A stretch of 64,000 nucleotides of DNA from Clostridiales bacterium (GCA_017961235.1 JAGCXQ010000050.1:1-64000); one strand, 5' to 3'. Positions 1 to 9,625 are shown, numbered from the stretch's first letter. The notes: a model not told the origin generated them from the letters alone. A program made the numbers and translations.

Positions 1-2
1 CG

Positions 3-848
3 AAGAATGCACAGAAGGAATACTACCTGACAGATACCATCGAGATCCTGATCCGTGACGGCCATAAGGTCGGTGCATAGGTCGCGGACTTCGATGAGAC
101 ACGTGGCGTAAATGACCGCATCCAGCTGCAGGAAGTCGGCAAGATGCTCAATAGAAGAACCTGTGAGAAGCTGATGCGTGACGGTGTGCAGATCGTCGAT
201 ACCGAGACGACCTGGATCGCGGATACTGTTAAGATCGGCATGGATACGATCATCCTTCCGGGTTCGGTCCTCCTCGGAAATACCGTCATCGGTGATGAGT
301 GTGTCATCGGTGAGAATTCCCGTCTGGAGAATGTGACTGTCGGTGACGGAACCGTGATCGATAACTCGATCGCATCGGACTGCGTAGTCGGTAAGAACTG
401 CCGTATCGGACCATACTCTCATCTGCGTCCGGATACGATCCTGAAAGATAACGTCACGATCGGCGCATATGTCGAAGTGAAGAACGCGACCATCGGAGAT
501 TATTCCCGTGCCCGCCACCTGACCTATGTCGGTGATGCGAAGGTCGGAAAGAACGTCAACTTCGGCTGCGGTACCGTTACCTGTAACTACGATGGTATGG
601 ATAAGACCTGGTGCGTGATCGGCGATAACGTATTTATCGGCGGTAACAGCAACCTCATCTCTCCGGTAACTCTCGAAGAGAACTCCTACATCGCTGCCGG
701 ATCCACCATCACGGAAGACGTTCCGGAGCTCGGTCTTGCGATCGCAAGATCCCAGCAGGTCGTCAAAGAGAACTGGGTAGCAAAGAAGAACCGTTCCCGT
801 GCTTCGACGGTCATCCAGCCGGATAAGAAGCGTACCAGCGGCATGTGA
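3..848 (+). CDS. glmU: GlmU C-terminal part, interrupted by an in-frame TAG at 78-80
   Basis: GlmU is the bifunctional N-acetylglucosamine-1-phosphate uridyltransferase and glucosamine-1-phosphate acetyltransferase that makes UDP-GlcNAc for the cell wall. The 5' end lies outside the window. Reading from position 3, the frame encodes the conserved NAQKEYYLTDTIEIL segment, then hits TAG at 78-80, exactly where homologues continue with an aromatic residue (GAY before DFDET and GVNDR). After the stop the same frame continues without a break through the linker and the left-handed beta-helix acetyltransferase domain, with repeated hexapeptides, HLTYVGDA and CNYDG. An ATG at 144 preceded by AGGAAG could restart translation of the acetyltransferase domain alone. 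Other genes here end in TAG, so TAG is a normal stop. It could be a sequencing error, a real nonsense mutation, or a split enzyme. pth follows closely. Confidence 0.85.
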
Positions 849-909
849 TCCGATGTGGTTTCTAAAGAAACAAAAATCAGAGAATGACTGGACGGCGAAA
901 GGTGAAAAT

Positions 910-1482
910 ATGTGGCTGATCGTAGGCCTGGGAAATCCGGGAAAAGAATACACTTCCACCTTCCATAACTGCGGCTTTATGACGCTGGAAGTCCTGGCGC
1001 AGAAGCACAATATCCGAGTGGATAAACTCAAGTGGAAAGGCGAATACGGAAGAGGAACGATCGAGGGGGAAGACTGTATCCTCCTGCGTCCGCATACCTT
1101 CATGAACCTGTCGGGACAGAGCGTGATCGAGGTCATGCGTTTCTTTAAGATCCCTCTCGATCACCTGATCGTGATCTACGACGATATCGATATCCCAAGA
1201 GGCAAGATCCGCGTCAGATCGAGCGGATCTGCCGGTACACATAACGGCATGAAGTCCGTCATCTACTGCGTGGAATCGCAGGATTTCGCACGTGTCCGCA
1301 TCGGCTGCGGACCGGTTCCCGAGCACTGGGATCTGGCGGACTTCGTTCTTTCTTCGATCCCGAAGGAAGAACAGGAAACGATGCTGAAATCCTTCGAAGA
1401 AGGTGCGAAAGCTGTCGAGGATATCCTCTCGGGAAAACCGATCCCGGGTGGAAGAAACAGAGGAGGATCACATCACTCATGA
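910..1482 (+). CDS. pth: Peptidyl-tRNA hydrolase
   Basis: Pth cleaves peptidyl-tRNAs released from stalled ribosomes and recycles the tRNA in the cytoplasm. The 190-residue product has the family hallmarks: VGLGNPG at residues 5-11 with Asn9, the catalytic His19 in FHNCGF, Asp near 91 in YDDIDIPRG, and GSAGTHNGMKS. A longer reading frame exists upstream (ATG at 799 or 853), but neither has a ribosome site, whereas AAAGGTG sits five bases before ATG 910 and the family normally starts only a few residues before VGLGNPG. The stop overlaps the mfd start as ATGA, so the two genes are translationally coupled. The glmU-pth-mfd order is common in Bacillota. Confidence 0.95.
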   Translation: MWLIVGLGNPGKEYTSTFHNCGFMTLEVLAQKHNIRVDKLKWKGEYGRGTIEGEDCILLRPHTFMNLSGQSVIEVMRFFKIPLDHLIVIYDDIDIPRGKIRVRSSGSAGTHNGMKSVIYCVESQDFARVRIGCGPVPEHWDLADFVLSSIPKEEQETMLKSFEEGAKAVEDILSGKPIPGGRNRGGSHHS

Positions 1483-4400
1483 GATTTCTTCCCTCGATAA
1501 AAGATATGCTGAGAGAAGCTTTCATCGACCCTGCGTTCATGCAACTGGTCGATTCTTTTTCTGCGCAAAAAGGACACATCAACCTGACCGGCATGACGGA
1601 GACACAGAAGGCCTTCCTGATCGCTGCCGCGACTCTCTATAGAAGTGAAAATGACCCGAGATATAAAGGCGAAAGTGCATCTGAAAAAACAGATGGAAAG
1701 AAAGCAGGAAAGAACGAAGCAAGTGATTTTCCCGTACCGGTGATCCTGGTTTCGGACGAGCTTTCCGCCAGAAAAATGAAGTCCTACCTCGATGCTTTCT
1801 TCGAGAAAGAGAGCGTGATCCTTCGCGGACGTGAGACGCATATGTCGCAGGTCTCGGCATCGAGCCGTGAGATCGAACAGGGCCGTGTCAATGCACTCGT
1901 GAAATATGTCACGCGCGACTGCGGCTGTCTGATCGTGACGGCCGGCGCGCTTCTGACGAAGATGCTTCCGATGGGAAGGTTCATCAATACGACCGTCACC
2001 GTTCGTCTCGGAAAACGCCTCGCGCCGGAGGACCTCGCGCAGACCCTGATCTCGATGGGATATGTCAGAACCCGTGAAGTAGAGGGCGTCGGTGAGTTTT
2101 CCAAGCGCGGCGATATCTTCGACTTCTTCCCGAGCGGATCGGACATGGGCGTGCGCCTGTCGTTCTTCGACGATGAAGTCGATCAGATCAAGCTCTTTAA
2201 TCTCAATACCCAGAGATCCGAGCAGCAACTGAAAGAATTTACGATCCTTCCGGCGTCCGAGCTCCTGATCCCTCCGAAGGACTGGGAGAGGCTCGCGGAC
2301 AAGATGGTCGCGATCGGTGATGAGGCATCCAGAAAAGCCGCAGCGATCGGCGCGGACCGGAATAATATCGATACGCTTCTGCGCATGGTCGGAAAAGAAA
2401 GTGAAGCACTTCGGTCCGGAGGTTCTTTTTCCGGATGGGAGAAGTGGGCGGCCGTCCTGGAAGAAAATACCGAGTCGATCCTCTCCTTCGTCCGCAGCAT
2501 GGGAGATACGGTCTATGTCGATGAGATCGCGCAGGTCCGATCCAGAATGGACGGAGTCGCTGCGGACTTTGAAGCGCGTTTCAGAAATGCTTTTGAAAAA
2601 GGACTCGTCCCGGCGGAGTGCTCGACCGCGCTGATGAAGATCCCGGATGTTTTCCGCGAGCTCGATAAGAAACAGGTCGTCGCGATGGCGATCCTGCCGA
2701 GCAGTAATAACGGACTTCCCGGAGCGGTCCATATCAAGGTCCAGGGCACGGCCTGCAACAGCTACAGAGGCCATGAAGATGCTCTCGCCGAGCTGATCTC
2801 CGGAAGAAATAAAGAAGGAAAAACGACGTATATCATGAGCGGTACGGGAAGCCGTGCCGACAAACTAAGAACGTTCCTTTTCGAGAAGAACAGCATGCCG
2901 GTGCTGCTGCCGAAACCGCTGCCGAGTGGATTTGTCTATCCGGCGATCTCTATGATCCTTATCGGTACACAGGATATTTTCGGTGTGGACCGCGGCATCA
3001 AGAAGAAGAAAAAAGGCGGCATGACGATCGACCTGTTCTCGGATCTCGTTCCGGGTGAACTGGTCGTCGATGATGAAAACGGCGTCGGCAGATATGACGG
3101 TCTCGTGAACCTCGAAGTCGAGGGTACGAAGCGCGACTATCTGCAGATCACCTATGCGAACGACGACCATCTGTATATCCCGATGGACCGCCTCGACCAT
3201 ATCCAGAAATATGTCGCTTCCGACGGAAGGACACCGAAGCTTGCCCGCCTCGGTTCGGCCGAGTGGAGCAAGTCCGTAAGCCGCGCGAAGAATTCCATCA
3301 AGCAGCTCGCATTTGACCTCGTCGAACTCTATGCGAAGAGGCAGGCTGTCGATGGTTATGCATTCTCTCCGGACACCGTATGGCAGACGCAGTTCGAAGA
3401 CGATTTCCCGTATCAGGAAACGGAAGACCAGCTGAATGCGATCAAGGACATCAAGAAAGACATGGAGTCGAAAAAGTCGATGGACAGACTCCTTTGCGGC
3501 GATGTCGGATTCGGAAAAACGGAGGTTGCTTTCCGCGCGATATTTAAGTGCGTCATGGACGGAAAACAGGCAGTGCTTCTTGCGCCGACCACGGTCCTTG
3601 TCCAGCAGCATTACGATAACCTGAAGGAGCGCCTGAGAGGCTATCCGATCCGCATCGCGATGCTCTCCAGATTCGCGACGCCGAAGGAGATTAAGCGCGC
3701 GGTCACAGGTATCAATGACGGTTCGGTCGATGTCGTTGTCGGCACGCACCGCGTCTTAAGTAAAGATGTACAGCCGAAGAATCTGGGACTCATGGTCATC
3801 GATGAAGAGCAGAGATTCGGCGTCAACCATAAAGAGAAGATGAAGACGCTTCGAAACACGGTCGATGTTTTGACCTTGACCGCTACCCCGATCCCGAGAA
3901 CGCTTCATATGTCGCTGTCGGGTATCCGCGATATCTCCGTCCTCGAAGAACCGCCGCAGGATCGAAGACCCGTGCAGACCTATGTCATCGAGTACGATCC
4001 GCAGATCATCGCGGAGGCATGTCTGCGCGAGATCGAGCGCCACGGACAGGTCTTCTATCTGTTCAATAACACGCATCTGATCCAGGAGAAAGCAGAGATG
4101 CTCTCGGATATGCTTCCCGGCGCGAGGATCGTATATGCGCACGGCAAGATGAGCGAAAGAGAACTCGAGAGCATCATCGAAGCATTTATCCGGAAAGAAG
4201 CGGATATCCTCGTCTGCACGACGATCATCGAATCGGGTGTGGATATGCCGAACGTTAATACCATCATCGTCGAGAACAGCGACCGCTTCGGTCTTTCCCA
4301 GCTCTACCAGCTGAAAGGACGTGTCGGAAGATCCGACCGCCAGGCGTATGCGTACATCACATATCAGCCGGAAAAAGTTCTGAATGAAGATGCGGAAAAA

Positions 4401-5060
4401 AGACTCGCTGCGATCCGTGATTTTACCGAGCTCGGATCCGGTATCAAGATCGCACTTAAGGACCTCGAGGTACGTGGTGCCGGTAATCTGCTCGGCGCGG
4501 AACAGCACGGTCAGATGGACGTCATCGGATACGAGCTTTACTGCCGTATGCTCGATGAAGAGATCAAGAAACTGTCCGGCACATGGGAACCGGAAGTCGA
4601 GGATACAGTCATCAAGATGAGCGAGGATGCGTATATCTCTCCGGTGTATATTCCGGATGACGGACAGAGAATGGATGTCTATCGTCATATCCAGTCCATC
4701 GCTTCGAAGAAGGAAAGAGAAGACCTCGAGGACGAGCTTACCGACCGCTTCGGTGATGTGCCGAAAGAGGTCACGATCCTGGCGAATATCGCAATCATCC
4801 GGCACCAGGCAAGCAAGCTCGGATTCGAGACGGTCGAGATCGAGAAAGACACGGCAAGACTCTACTACCGTCCGGGTGTTTCGGGAGCGGCTGCGGCGAT
4901 CCTTATGGCCGGCGGTGACAAGCGCTTCGACGGACATATTATGGTATATTCCCTGAAGAAACCGTTCCTGCAGTATAAGCCTTCCCCGAAGGATCAGAAG
5001 GAGATCGTCGCAAATGTCGCGGAGCTCCTCGATCTAATGAGCGAAGGAGGCCATGCATGA
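1479..5060 (+). CDS. mfd: Transcription-repair coupling factor Mfd
   Basis: Mfd pushes RNA polymerase stalled at DNA damage off the template and recruits UvrA for nucleotide excision repair. The 1193-residue length is normal. A UvrB-like N-terminal region is followed by an RNA-polymerase-interacting segment near residue 530 (VDDENGVGRYDG). Next come the two RecG-like helicase lobes, with Walker A GDVGFGKTE near 674, DEEQ near 773 and TATPIPRTLHMS near 800, and a C-terminal TRCF domain. The ATG overlaps the pth stop and has AGGAGG at 1461-1466. The stop overlaps the next start as ATGA, so pth, mfd and the lipase are probably one operon. A long antisense reading frame across it is a shadow. Confidence 0.97.
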   Translation: MRFLPSIKDMLREAFIDPAFMQLVDSFSAQKGHINLTGMTETQKAFLIAAATLYRSENDPRYKGESASEKTDGKKAGKNEASDFPVPVILVSDELSARKMKSYLDAFFEKESVILRGRETHMSQVSASSREIEQGRVNALVKYVTRDCGCLIVTAGALLTKMLPMGRFINTTVTVRLGKRLAPEDLAQTLISMGYVRTREVEGVGEFSKRGDIFDFFPSGSDMGVRLSFFDDEVDQIKLFNLNTQRSEQQLKEFTILPASELLIPPKDWERLADKMVAIGDEASRKAAAIGADRNNIDTLLRMVGKESEALRSGGSFSGWEKWAAVLEENTESILSFVRSMGDTVYVDEIAQVRSRMDGVAADFEARFRNAFEKGLVPAECSTALMKIPDVFRELDKKQVVAMAILPSSNNGLPGAVHIKVQGTACNSYRGHEDALAELISGRNKEGKTTYIMSGTGSRADKLRTFLFEKNSMPVLLPKPLPSGFVYPAISMILIGTQDIFGVDRGIKKKKKGGMTIDLFSDLVPGELVVDDENGVGRYDGLVNLEVEGTKRDYLQITYANDDHLYIPMDRLDHIQKYVASDGRTPKLARLGSAEWSKSVSRAKNSIKQLAFDLVELYAKRQAVDGYAFSPDTVWQTQFEDDFPYQETEDQLNAIKDIKKDMESKKSMDRLLCGDVGFGKTEVAFRAIFKCVMDGKQAVLLAPTTVLVQQHYDNLKERLRGYPIRIAMLSRFATPKEIKRAVTGINDGSVDVVVGTHRVLSKDVQPKNLGLMVIDEEQRFGVNHKEKMKTLRNTVDVLTLTATPIPRTLHMSLSGIRDISVLEEPPQDRRPVQTYVIEYDPQIIAEACLREIERHGQVFYLFNNTHLIQEKAEMLSDMLPGARIVYAHGKMSERELESIIEAFIRKEADILVCTTIIESGVDMPNVNTIIVENSDRFGLSQLYQLKGRVGRSDRQAYAYITYQPEKVLNEDAEKRLAAIRDFTELGSGIKIALKDLEVRGAGNLLGAEQHGQMDVIGYELYCRMLDEEIKKLSGTWEPEVEDTVIKMSEDAYISPVYIPDDGQRMDVYRHIQSIASKKEREDLEDELTDRFGDVPKEVTILANIAIIRHQASKLGFETVEIEKDTARLYYRPGVSGAAAAILMAGGDKRFDGHIMVYSLKKPFLQYKPSPKDQKEIVANVAELLDLMSEGGHA

Positions 5061-6412
5061 TCGTATGTGAAATACTTTATTTCCTGATCTGCAGTACATG
5101 TGTTTTTGCCTTGGGAAACATCGTGATGCTCCCGGTATCAAAACTCCTGCTTCTTATTCTGATTCCGTTTTTTATCGTGATCCTTTTTCTCCCGGTACTT
5201 CCGCCGGCATCAAAAAAGATCCGAACTGCAAGACTTCGCATCGCGAATAGAGGATCGATGCTTCTGAAGATCTTTCTTTCGTCGATGATCGTAGTACTGG
5301 CGTTTAATATCCCTGCCATGACAGGTGCTTTTGCATCGGAAGGGATCCCGGCGATCGGCGATGCCGGATGGCGATGGACAGGACATATCCTTCTGGTGGT
5401 TCTGATCGAGGCGGCCGTGTTCTGGAGCGGTATCCTCCGCATCTACCTGACGGCAAATCAGCTCGGAATGAAGTACCGCCTGATCGGTATCTTCTGCGGA
5501 TGGATCCCGATAGTCAATATCATCTGCCTCGGCATTCTCCTTCGCATCACTGATAAAGAGATCAAGGTCGAAAACGATAAGATCATCCTGAATGAATCCC
5601 GCGCATCGCAGAAGATCTGCGAAACGAAATATCCGATCCTCATGGTGCACGGCGTATTCTTCCGAGACTTCCGTTTCTTCAATTACTGGGGGCGTATCCC
5701 GGGCGAACTCGAGACAAATGGCGCGAAGGTTTTCTACGGCAATCAGCAGTCCGCAGCTTCTGTCGATTCTTCGGGAAAAGAACTTGCCGAGAGGATCCGG
5801 AAAGTGTGTGAAGAAACGGGATGCGAGAAGGTCAATATCATCGCGCATAGTAAGGGGGGACTTGATTGCAGAATGGCGATCGCGAAGTACGGCGCGGGAC
5901 CTTATGTTGCAAGTCTGACGACGATCAACACTCCGCACAGAGGATGTGAATTTGCCGATTATCTTCTAAGCAAAATAGGACAGTCCCATCAGCAGCGCGT
6001 CGCGAAAATGTACGAGGCGGCGCTTCGCAGAATGGGTGATCCGGATCCGGATTTCATCGCGGCGGTCACGGATCTTACTCACTCCGCATGCGAAAAACTG
6101 AATGCCGAAATGCCGGACCCGGAAGGCATCTTCTGTCAAAGTTTCGGATCGAAATTAAACCGTCCGGGTTCAGGCAGATTTCCACTCAATTTCTCTACGC
6201 TTCTCGTCGGACATTTCGATGGACCGAACGATGGTCTGGTCGGCGAAAAATCCTTCAGCTGGGGATCGGAATATCAGTTCCTGACCACGACCGGAAAACG
6301 CGGTATTTCTCACGGAGATGTCATCGATCTCAACCGTGAAAACATCGATGGATTTGATGTCAGAGAATTCTTCGTCGGCATCGTTTCCGACTTAAAAAAC
6401 AAAGGATTCTGA
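5057..6412 (+). CDS. Membrane-anchored lipase-like alpha/beta hydrolase
   Basis: The 451-residue protein starts with about four hydrophobic segments within the first 165 residues. A soluble domain follows that reads like a bacterial triacylglycerol lipase. It begins at YPILMVHGVF (oxyanion region) and has the nucleophile elbow AHSKGG with Ser near 264, where GHSxGG is usual. It also has TINTPHRG, a signature of the lipase/acyltransferase group, a likely acid residue in FDGPNDGLV, and a likely catalytic His near the end (GISHGD). The substrate is not evident; membrane lipids or esterified exopolymers are possible. It is translationally coupled to mfd by ATGA overlap, which probably reflects operon packing rather than shared function. 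Confidence 0.8.
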   Translation: MIVCEILYFLICSTCVFALGNIVMLPVSKLLLLILIPFFIVILFLPVLPPASKKIRTARLRIANRGSMLLKIFLSSMIVVLAFNIPAMTGAFASEGIPAIGDAGWRWTGHILLVVLIEAAVFWSGILRIYLTANQLGMKYRLIGIFCGWIPIVNIICLGILLRITDKEIKVENDKIILNESRASQKICETKYPILMVHGVFFRDFRFFNYWGRIPGELETNGAKVFYGNQQSAASVDSSGKELAERIRKVCEETGCEKVNIIAHSKGGLDCRMAIAKYGAGPYVASLTTINTPHRGCEFADYLLSKIGQSHQQRVAKMYEAALRRMGDPDPDFIAAVTDLTHSACEKLNAEMPDPEGIFCQSFGSKLNRPGSGRFPLNFSTLLVGHFDGPNDGLVGEKSFSWGSEYQFLTTTGKRGISHGDVIDLNRENIDGFDVREFFVGIVSDLKNKGF

Positions 6413-6436
6413 AGAAAAAACACGCATATTTCTCCT

Positions 6437-6490
6437 TGCATTTCTGTTAAGAGTGTTACAATAAATTTATTGGAAACATTTTCAAGGAGG
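6437..6490 (+). promoter_or_regulatory. Promoter and ribosome site of the uracil permease
   Basis: TTGCAT at 6437-6442 and TACAAT some 15 bases downstream resemble -35 and -10 boxes, with slightly short spacing. AAGGAGG at 6484-6490 lies seven bases before the ATG. No PyrR-type attenuator hairpin is visible in this short leader. Confidence 0.45.
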
Positions 6491-6497
6491 GTATGTT

Positions 6498-7922
6498 ATG
6501 GGTGATAACAAAGGTGCGGTATACGATGCGAGAACGCTCGGATATCCCAAGATGTTCGTGCTGGGATTTCAGCACATGTTTGCTATGTTTGGCGCGACGG
6601 TTCTCGTTCCGGCGCTGACAGGACTTTCTGTATCTGCGACACTTCTGTTCGCAGGCTTAGGTACATTACTTTTCCATTTTCTGACAAAGGGTAAAGTCCC
6701 TGCCTTCTTAGGATCCTCCTTTGCTTTTATTGCCGGATATAAGGCAGTTGCATGGACGGTGGAGATCGTTGACGGGAAAGAGGTTGAAATACTTCATCCG
6801 GAGCTCCTCCCGTATGCCTGTATAGGCGTGCTGGCAGCTGGTGCCCTCTATCTGGTACTGGCAGCTCTGATCAAGGCATTCGGTCAGAAGAGAGTCATGA
6901 GGTTCTTCCCACCGGTCGTTACCGGCCCGATCATCATTGCGATCGGTCTTACACTTTCCAAGACAGCGATCGACAGCTGTAAGGATAACTGGATCGTTGC
7001 TGTTCTCGCGATCCTTGTGGTGGTGGTCTGCAATGTCTTTGGAAAAGGCATGATCAAGATCGTTCCGGTCCTTCTGGGTGTAATCGTTTCATATATTGCA
7101 GCGTGCTTTCTGGGCATCGTTAACTTTGATTCTGTACGAGAAGCTGCTTGGATCGGTCTTCCTTTCAAGATGGAGAACACAGCATTTGAGGTCTTTAAGG
7201 ATCCGGATTGGTCAACACTGGCAAATGCGGTCATCACGATCATGCCGATCGCGCTGGCGACAATGGTCGAGCATATCGGTGATATCTCCGCGATCTCTTC
7301 CACAACGAACAGAAACTTTATCGAAGAACCCGGTCTTCACAGAACACTCCTCGGCGATGGTCTTGCCACAATGCTTGCATCTCTCTTCGGAGCTCCGGCG
7401 AATACCACATACGGCGAGAACACAGGTGTCCTTTCCCTGACGAAAGTCTATGATCCAAAGGTTATCCGCATCGCTGCATACTGCGCGATCTTCTTCTCCT
7501 TCTCGCCGAAATTCGCGGCGCTGGTCGGATCGATGCCTGTTGCGACCATCGGCGGTGTTTCGATCGTTCTTTACGGTATGATCTCTGCAGTCGGTGTACG
7601 TAACATCGTAGAGAATCAGGTCGACTTCAGTAAGAGCAGAAACATCATCATCGCAGCACTTATCCTCGGATTCTCCATCGGCGTGAACTACTCCGGTGCG
7701 ATCAAGTTCTCGATCGGCTCTGTAGATATTTCTCTGTCGGGTCTTGCGATCGGTGCGCTGATCGGTATCATCTTCAATGCGATCCTGCCGCTCGAAGAAA
7801 AAGAGTATAAGGGCGCAAACAAGGCGTATGTGACCGAGGGCGAAGGCGTGATCTCGAATCAGCCGAAGCGCATGGACACCAAGAGAAAGAATGCGAAGAA
7901 GAGCGAATCCAGAAAGAGATGA
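6498..7922 (+). CDS. Uracil/xanthine permease, NCS2 family
   Basis: This polytopic membrane transporter has 474 residues, with 12-14 hydrophobic segments, and belongs to the nucleobase-cation symporter 2 family. It probably imports uracil (UraA/PyrP type) by proton symport. The family signature NTTYGENTGVL is clear near residues 301-311, with the substrate-binding Glu of GEN near 306. The N-terminal QHMFAMFGATVLVP is typical of uracil permeases. The charged tail after residue 440 (many Lys/Arg) is cytoplasmic. It is monocistronic with a strong terminator behind it. Xanthine or another base cannot be excluded from sequence alone. Confidence 0.92.
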   Translation: MGDNKGAVYDARTLGYPKMFVLGFQHMFAMFGATVLVPALTGLSVSATLLFAGLGTLLFHFLTKGKVPAFLGSSFAFIAGYKAVAWTVEIVDGKEVEILHPELLPYACIGVLAAGALYLVLAALIKAFGQKRVMRFFPPVVTGPIIIAIGLTLSKTAIDSCKDNWIVAVLAILVVVVCNVFGKGMIKIVPVLLGVIVSYIAACFLGIVNFDSVREAAWIGLPFKMENTAFEVFKDPDWSTLANAVITIMPIALATMVEHIGDISAISSTTNRNFIEEPGLHRTLLGDGLATMLASLFGAPANTTYGENTGVLSLTKVYDPKVIRIAAYCAIFFSFSPKFAALVGSMPVATIGGVSIVLYGMISAVGVRNIVENQVDFSKSRNIIIAALILGFSIGVNYSGAIKFSIGSVDISLSGLAIGALIGIIFNAILPLEEKEYKGANKAYVTEGEGVISNQPKRMDTKRKNAKKSESRKR

Positions 7923-7950
7923 TCTTCCGCATCTTGCATCAAAGCGAAAC

Positions 7951-7987
7951 AAAAGGCTGGTTCCCATTAAAGTGAACCAGCCTTTTT
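7951..7987 (+). terminator. Terminator, probably bidirectional
   Basis: AAAAGGCTGGTTC pairs with GAACCAGCCTTTT around a short loop. It has a T-run on the plus strand and an A-run in front, so it can serve both the permease and the convergent zinc-ribbon gene. Confidence 0.85.
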
Positions 7988-8031
7988 ACTGTTAAGATTT
8001 AAAACCGATCAATACGGAAAAGCACTTGACC

Positions 8032-8607
8032 TTATCTCTTGATCAGGGAAGTTCCGCAGTTGGTGCAGAATTTTGAGCCGGATGCGAGAGTACCGCAGCG
8101 AGGGCAGTACTTCATGAGCTGGGGCTCGTTGCTGGCCGGCGCAGCAGCTTGAACAGGAGCGGCAGCCTGTGCGGGCGCAGCTGCCTGTACAGCGACCGGA
8201 GCCGCCTGAGCAGCGGCCGGTGCAGGAGAAGCCTGAACAGAAGCCGCCGACATCTCGTCCAGCCGCTTGATGCGGATCCGGCTTGCTTCATCCGGCTCGA
8301 CCGGCTCGAAGGAAGCACCAACGAGAGTGACCTGTCTTGACTTCAGATCAGATGCGATCACATTTACGAATTCGCCGAACTTCGTGGAAAGCTCTTTATA
8401 GCTGACTGTCCCCATATTGATGAGGGTTCTTCCGATAGAATAATTTGCCATATCGGCGACATACTTTACGGTTGTTTCACTGCCTGGAACGAGGTAATTC
8501 GGATCGTCAGATTCCACCAGAAGATCTCCGCCGATCTTTATGAAAATACTTCTGTATTTCGGGTCATTGAAGGGAATGGTATTGGAAAAAGATACGTTAA
8601 ATGCCAT
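8032..8607 (-). CDS. Unknown protein with Ala/Pro linker and C-terminal zinc ribbon
   Basis: I do not recognise the N-terminal domain (residues 1-115), which looks soluble and mixed alpha/beta. An Ala/Pro/Gln-rich linker (about 125-165) follows, then a compact zinc ribbon with CPRCG and CTNCG at the C-terminus. Two ATGs are possible. GGAGGT (8615-8620 on this strand) is seven bases from the ATG at 8607 but only one base from the ATG at 8613, so 8607 is chosen, giving 191 residues. A TG-A-TATAAT extended -10 box lies at 8645-8650. There is no signal peptide. Such ribbon-tailed proteins are often poorly characterised partners of membrane or stress proteins; no function is assigned. Confidence 0.75.
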   Translation of the reverse strand: MAFNVSFSNTIPFNDPKYRSIFIKIGGDLLVESDDPNYLVPGSETTVKYVADMANYSIGRTLINMGTVSYKELSTKFGEFVNVIASDLKSRQVTLVGASFEPVEPDEASRIRIKRLDEMSAASVQASPAPAAAQAAPVAVQAAAPAQAAAPVQAAAPASNEPQLMKYCPRCGTLASGSKFCTNCGTSLIKR

Positions 8608-8830
8608 GGTCATTACCTCCGATCTTCCAGCCGTGACAAGAATGATTATATCATGGTCAGGGGTACATGACTATAAAGACTCTGTATAGTAATTGCAAGA
8701 TTGTGATATACATTGCTTATAACTCGAAAAATGAAGATGAAATTCTTTATCGGGCACCTATAGTATCCAAAGAAGTTATACTGGGATTATCGGTACTAAT
8801 CTGGCAATGGCAGGCAATAAGGGGGAACAA

Positions 8831-9574
8831 ATGGAAGTATTATATAACGTTGTAATTAACGGTCAGTCTGCGGGTCCTTTTCCCAAGGAGACACTGGTTC
8901 AGATGGCTCGTGCAGGGCAGATCTCTCCAGACTCACTTGTCTGGAGAGAGGGATTAACAGACTGGTGTCCTATCCGCACTCTTGCTGAATTGAATGAGGT
9001 CAGCTCTAATTTCAGGATCCAGGCTGCACCACCGCCGCAGCCTTATGCCGGTGCATATGGAGTTCCGGGCAATACTCCTCCTGTTAAACCATCCGCACCT
9101 TCTGCGAAAAAGTCGAGTTCTATTGCAGGGCTGCTCTGTGCGCTCTTAGGAGCGGTGTGCCTTCTGGGGATCCAGATCCTGCCCTTTAAAATCAAATCTT
9201 CCACATTTCCGACATCCGAGGTTATTAACCATGACTTGAAGTTATATCCGTTCTGGTTCGGCGGGTTAATTGCCGGCTGTGCTTTTGTCCTGATTGGAAC
9301 GATCATTACGATCCACGCGATCTCGGATAATCACTCGGATACTGTGGCGATCGTTAGTCTGGTAATATGCATTCTTTCCCTGATCCTGGCCGTATTCAGT
9401 CTGACGAAACTTCAAACGAAAGCGAAAGAGTATCGTGATCTGAAGACAATAAAAGATGAATATTCCGGCTTGTTTGACAGGAATGAGATCGAGCGGCAAA
9501 AACGTTCCATTACTAAGCATAACTACGATATCAATACTGTTACGGCCGAGATCGATAAGATATTGGGACTTTAA
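8831..9574 (+). CDS. GYF_2-domain membrane protein
   Basis: The first 55 residues form a GYF_2-type module, with Tyr-Asn near the start, GPFP, and a late SLVWREGLTDWCPI motif. A Pro-rich linker and three hydrophobic helices follow (about 97-120, 145-170 and 178-205), ending in a charged cytoplasmic tail. GYF_2 domains are thought to bind peptides and are frequent in DUF4190-like membrane proteins of Bacillota and Bacteroidota. The chosen ATG has AAGGGGG upstream; an earlier in-frame ATG at 8807 has none. It is divergent from the zinc-ribbon gene and stands alone before the two-component operon. The role is unknown. Confidence 0.7.
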   Translation: MEVLYNVVINGQSAGPFPKETLVQMARAGQISPDSLVWREGLTDWCPIRTLAELNEVSSNFRIQAAPPPQPYAGAYGVPGNTPPVKPSAPSAKKSSSIAGLLCALLGAVCLLGIQILPFKIKSSTFPTSEVINHDLKLYPFWFGGLIAGCAFVLIGTIITIHAISDNHSDTVAIVSLVICILSLILAVFSLTKLQTKAKEYRDLKTIKDEYSGLFDRNEIERQKRSITKHNYDINTVTAEIDKILGL

Positions 9575-9585
9575 GAAAAAACTGC

Positions 9586-9619
9586 TCTCCACATTAAATC
9601 CATAAAACTGTTTTATAAT
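9586..9619 (+). promoter_or_regulatory. Response-regulator-type box and promoter giving a leaderless start
   Basis: Direct repeats TCCACAT (9588-9594) and TCCATAA (9599-9605), 11 bp apart, fit an OmpR-family dimer site. They overlap the -35 position of a perfect TATAAT at 9614-9619. The ATG of the regulator is at 9626, about where transcription would begin. Nearly the same 23-bp element (21 identical) recurs at 12586-12608. Confidence 0.55.
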
Positions 9620-9625
9620 GAGAGC

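Noticed and set aside
78..80. TAG as a reassigned sense codon
   Set aside because: Other genes here end properly in TAG (for example at 42661 and 59460), and no other conserved gene is interrupted by TAG.
3756..4937. Antisense reading frame of 393 codons across mfd (similar long ones over 24433-25611, 30315-31754 and 36782-38191)
   Set aside because: They mirror strongly conserved genes on the other strand, have no family motifs or ribosome sites, and arise from the codon bias of the real genes.
8667..8855. Small plus-strand reading frame before the GYF_2 gene
   Set aside because: It has no ribosome site or recognisable motif and overlaps the GYF_2 start in another frame.
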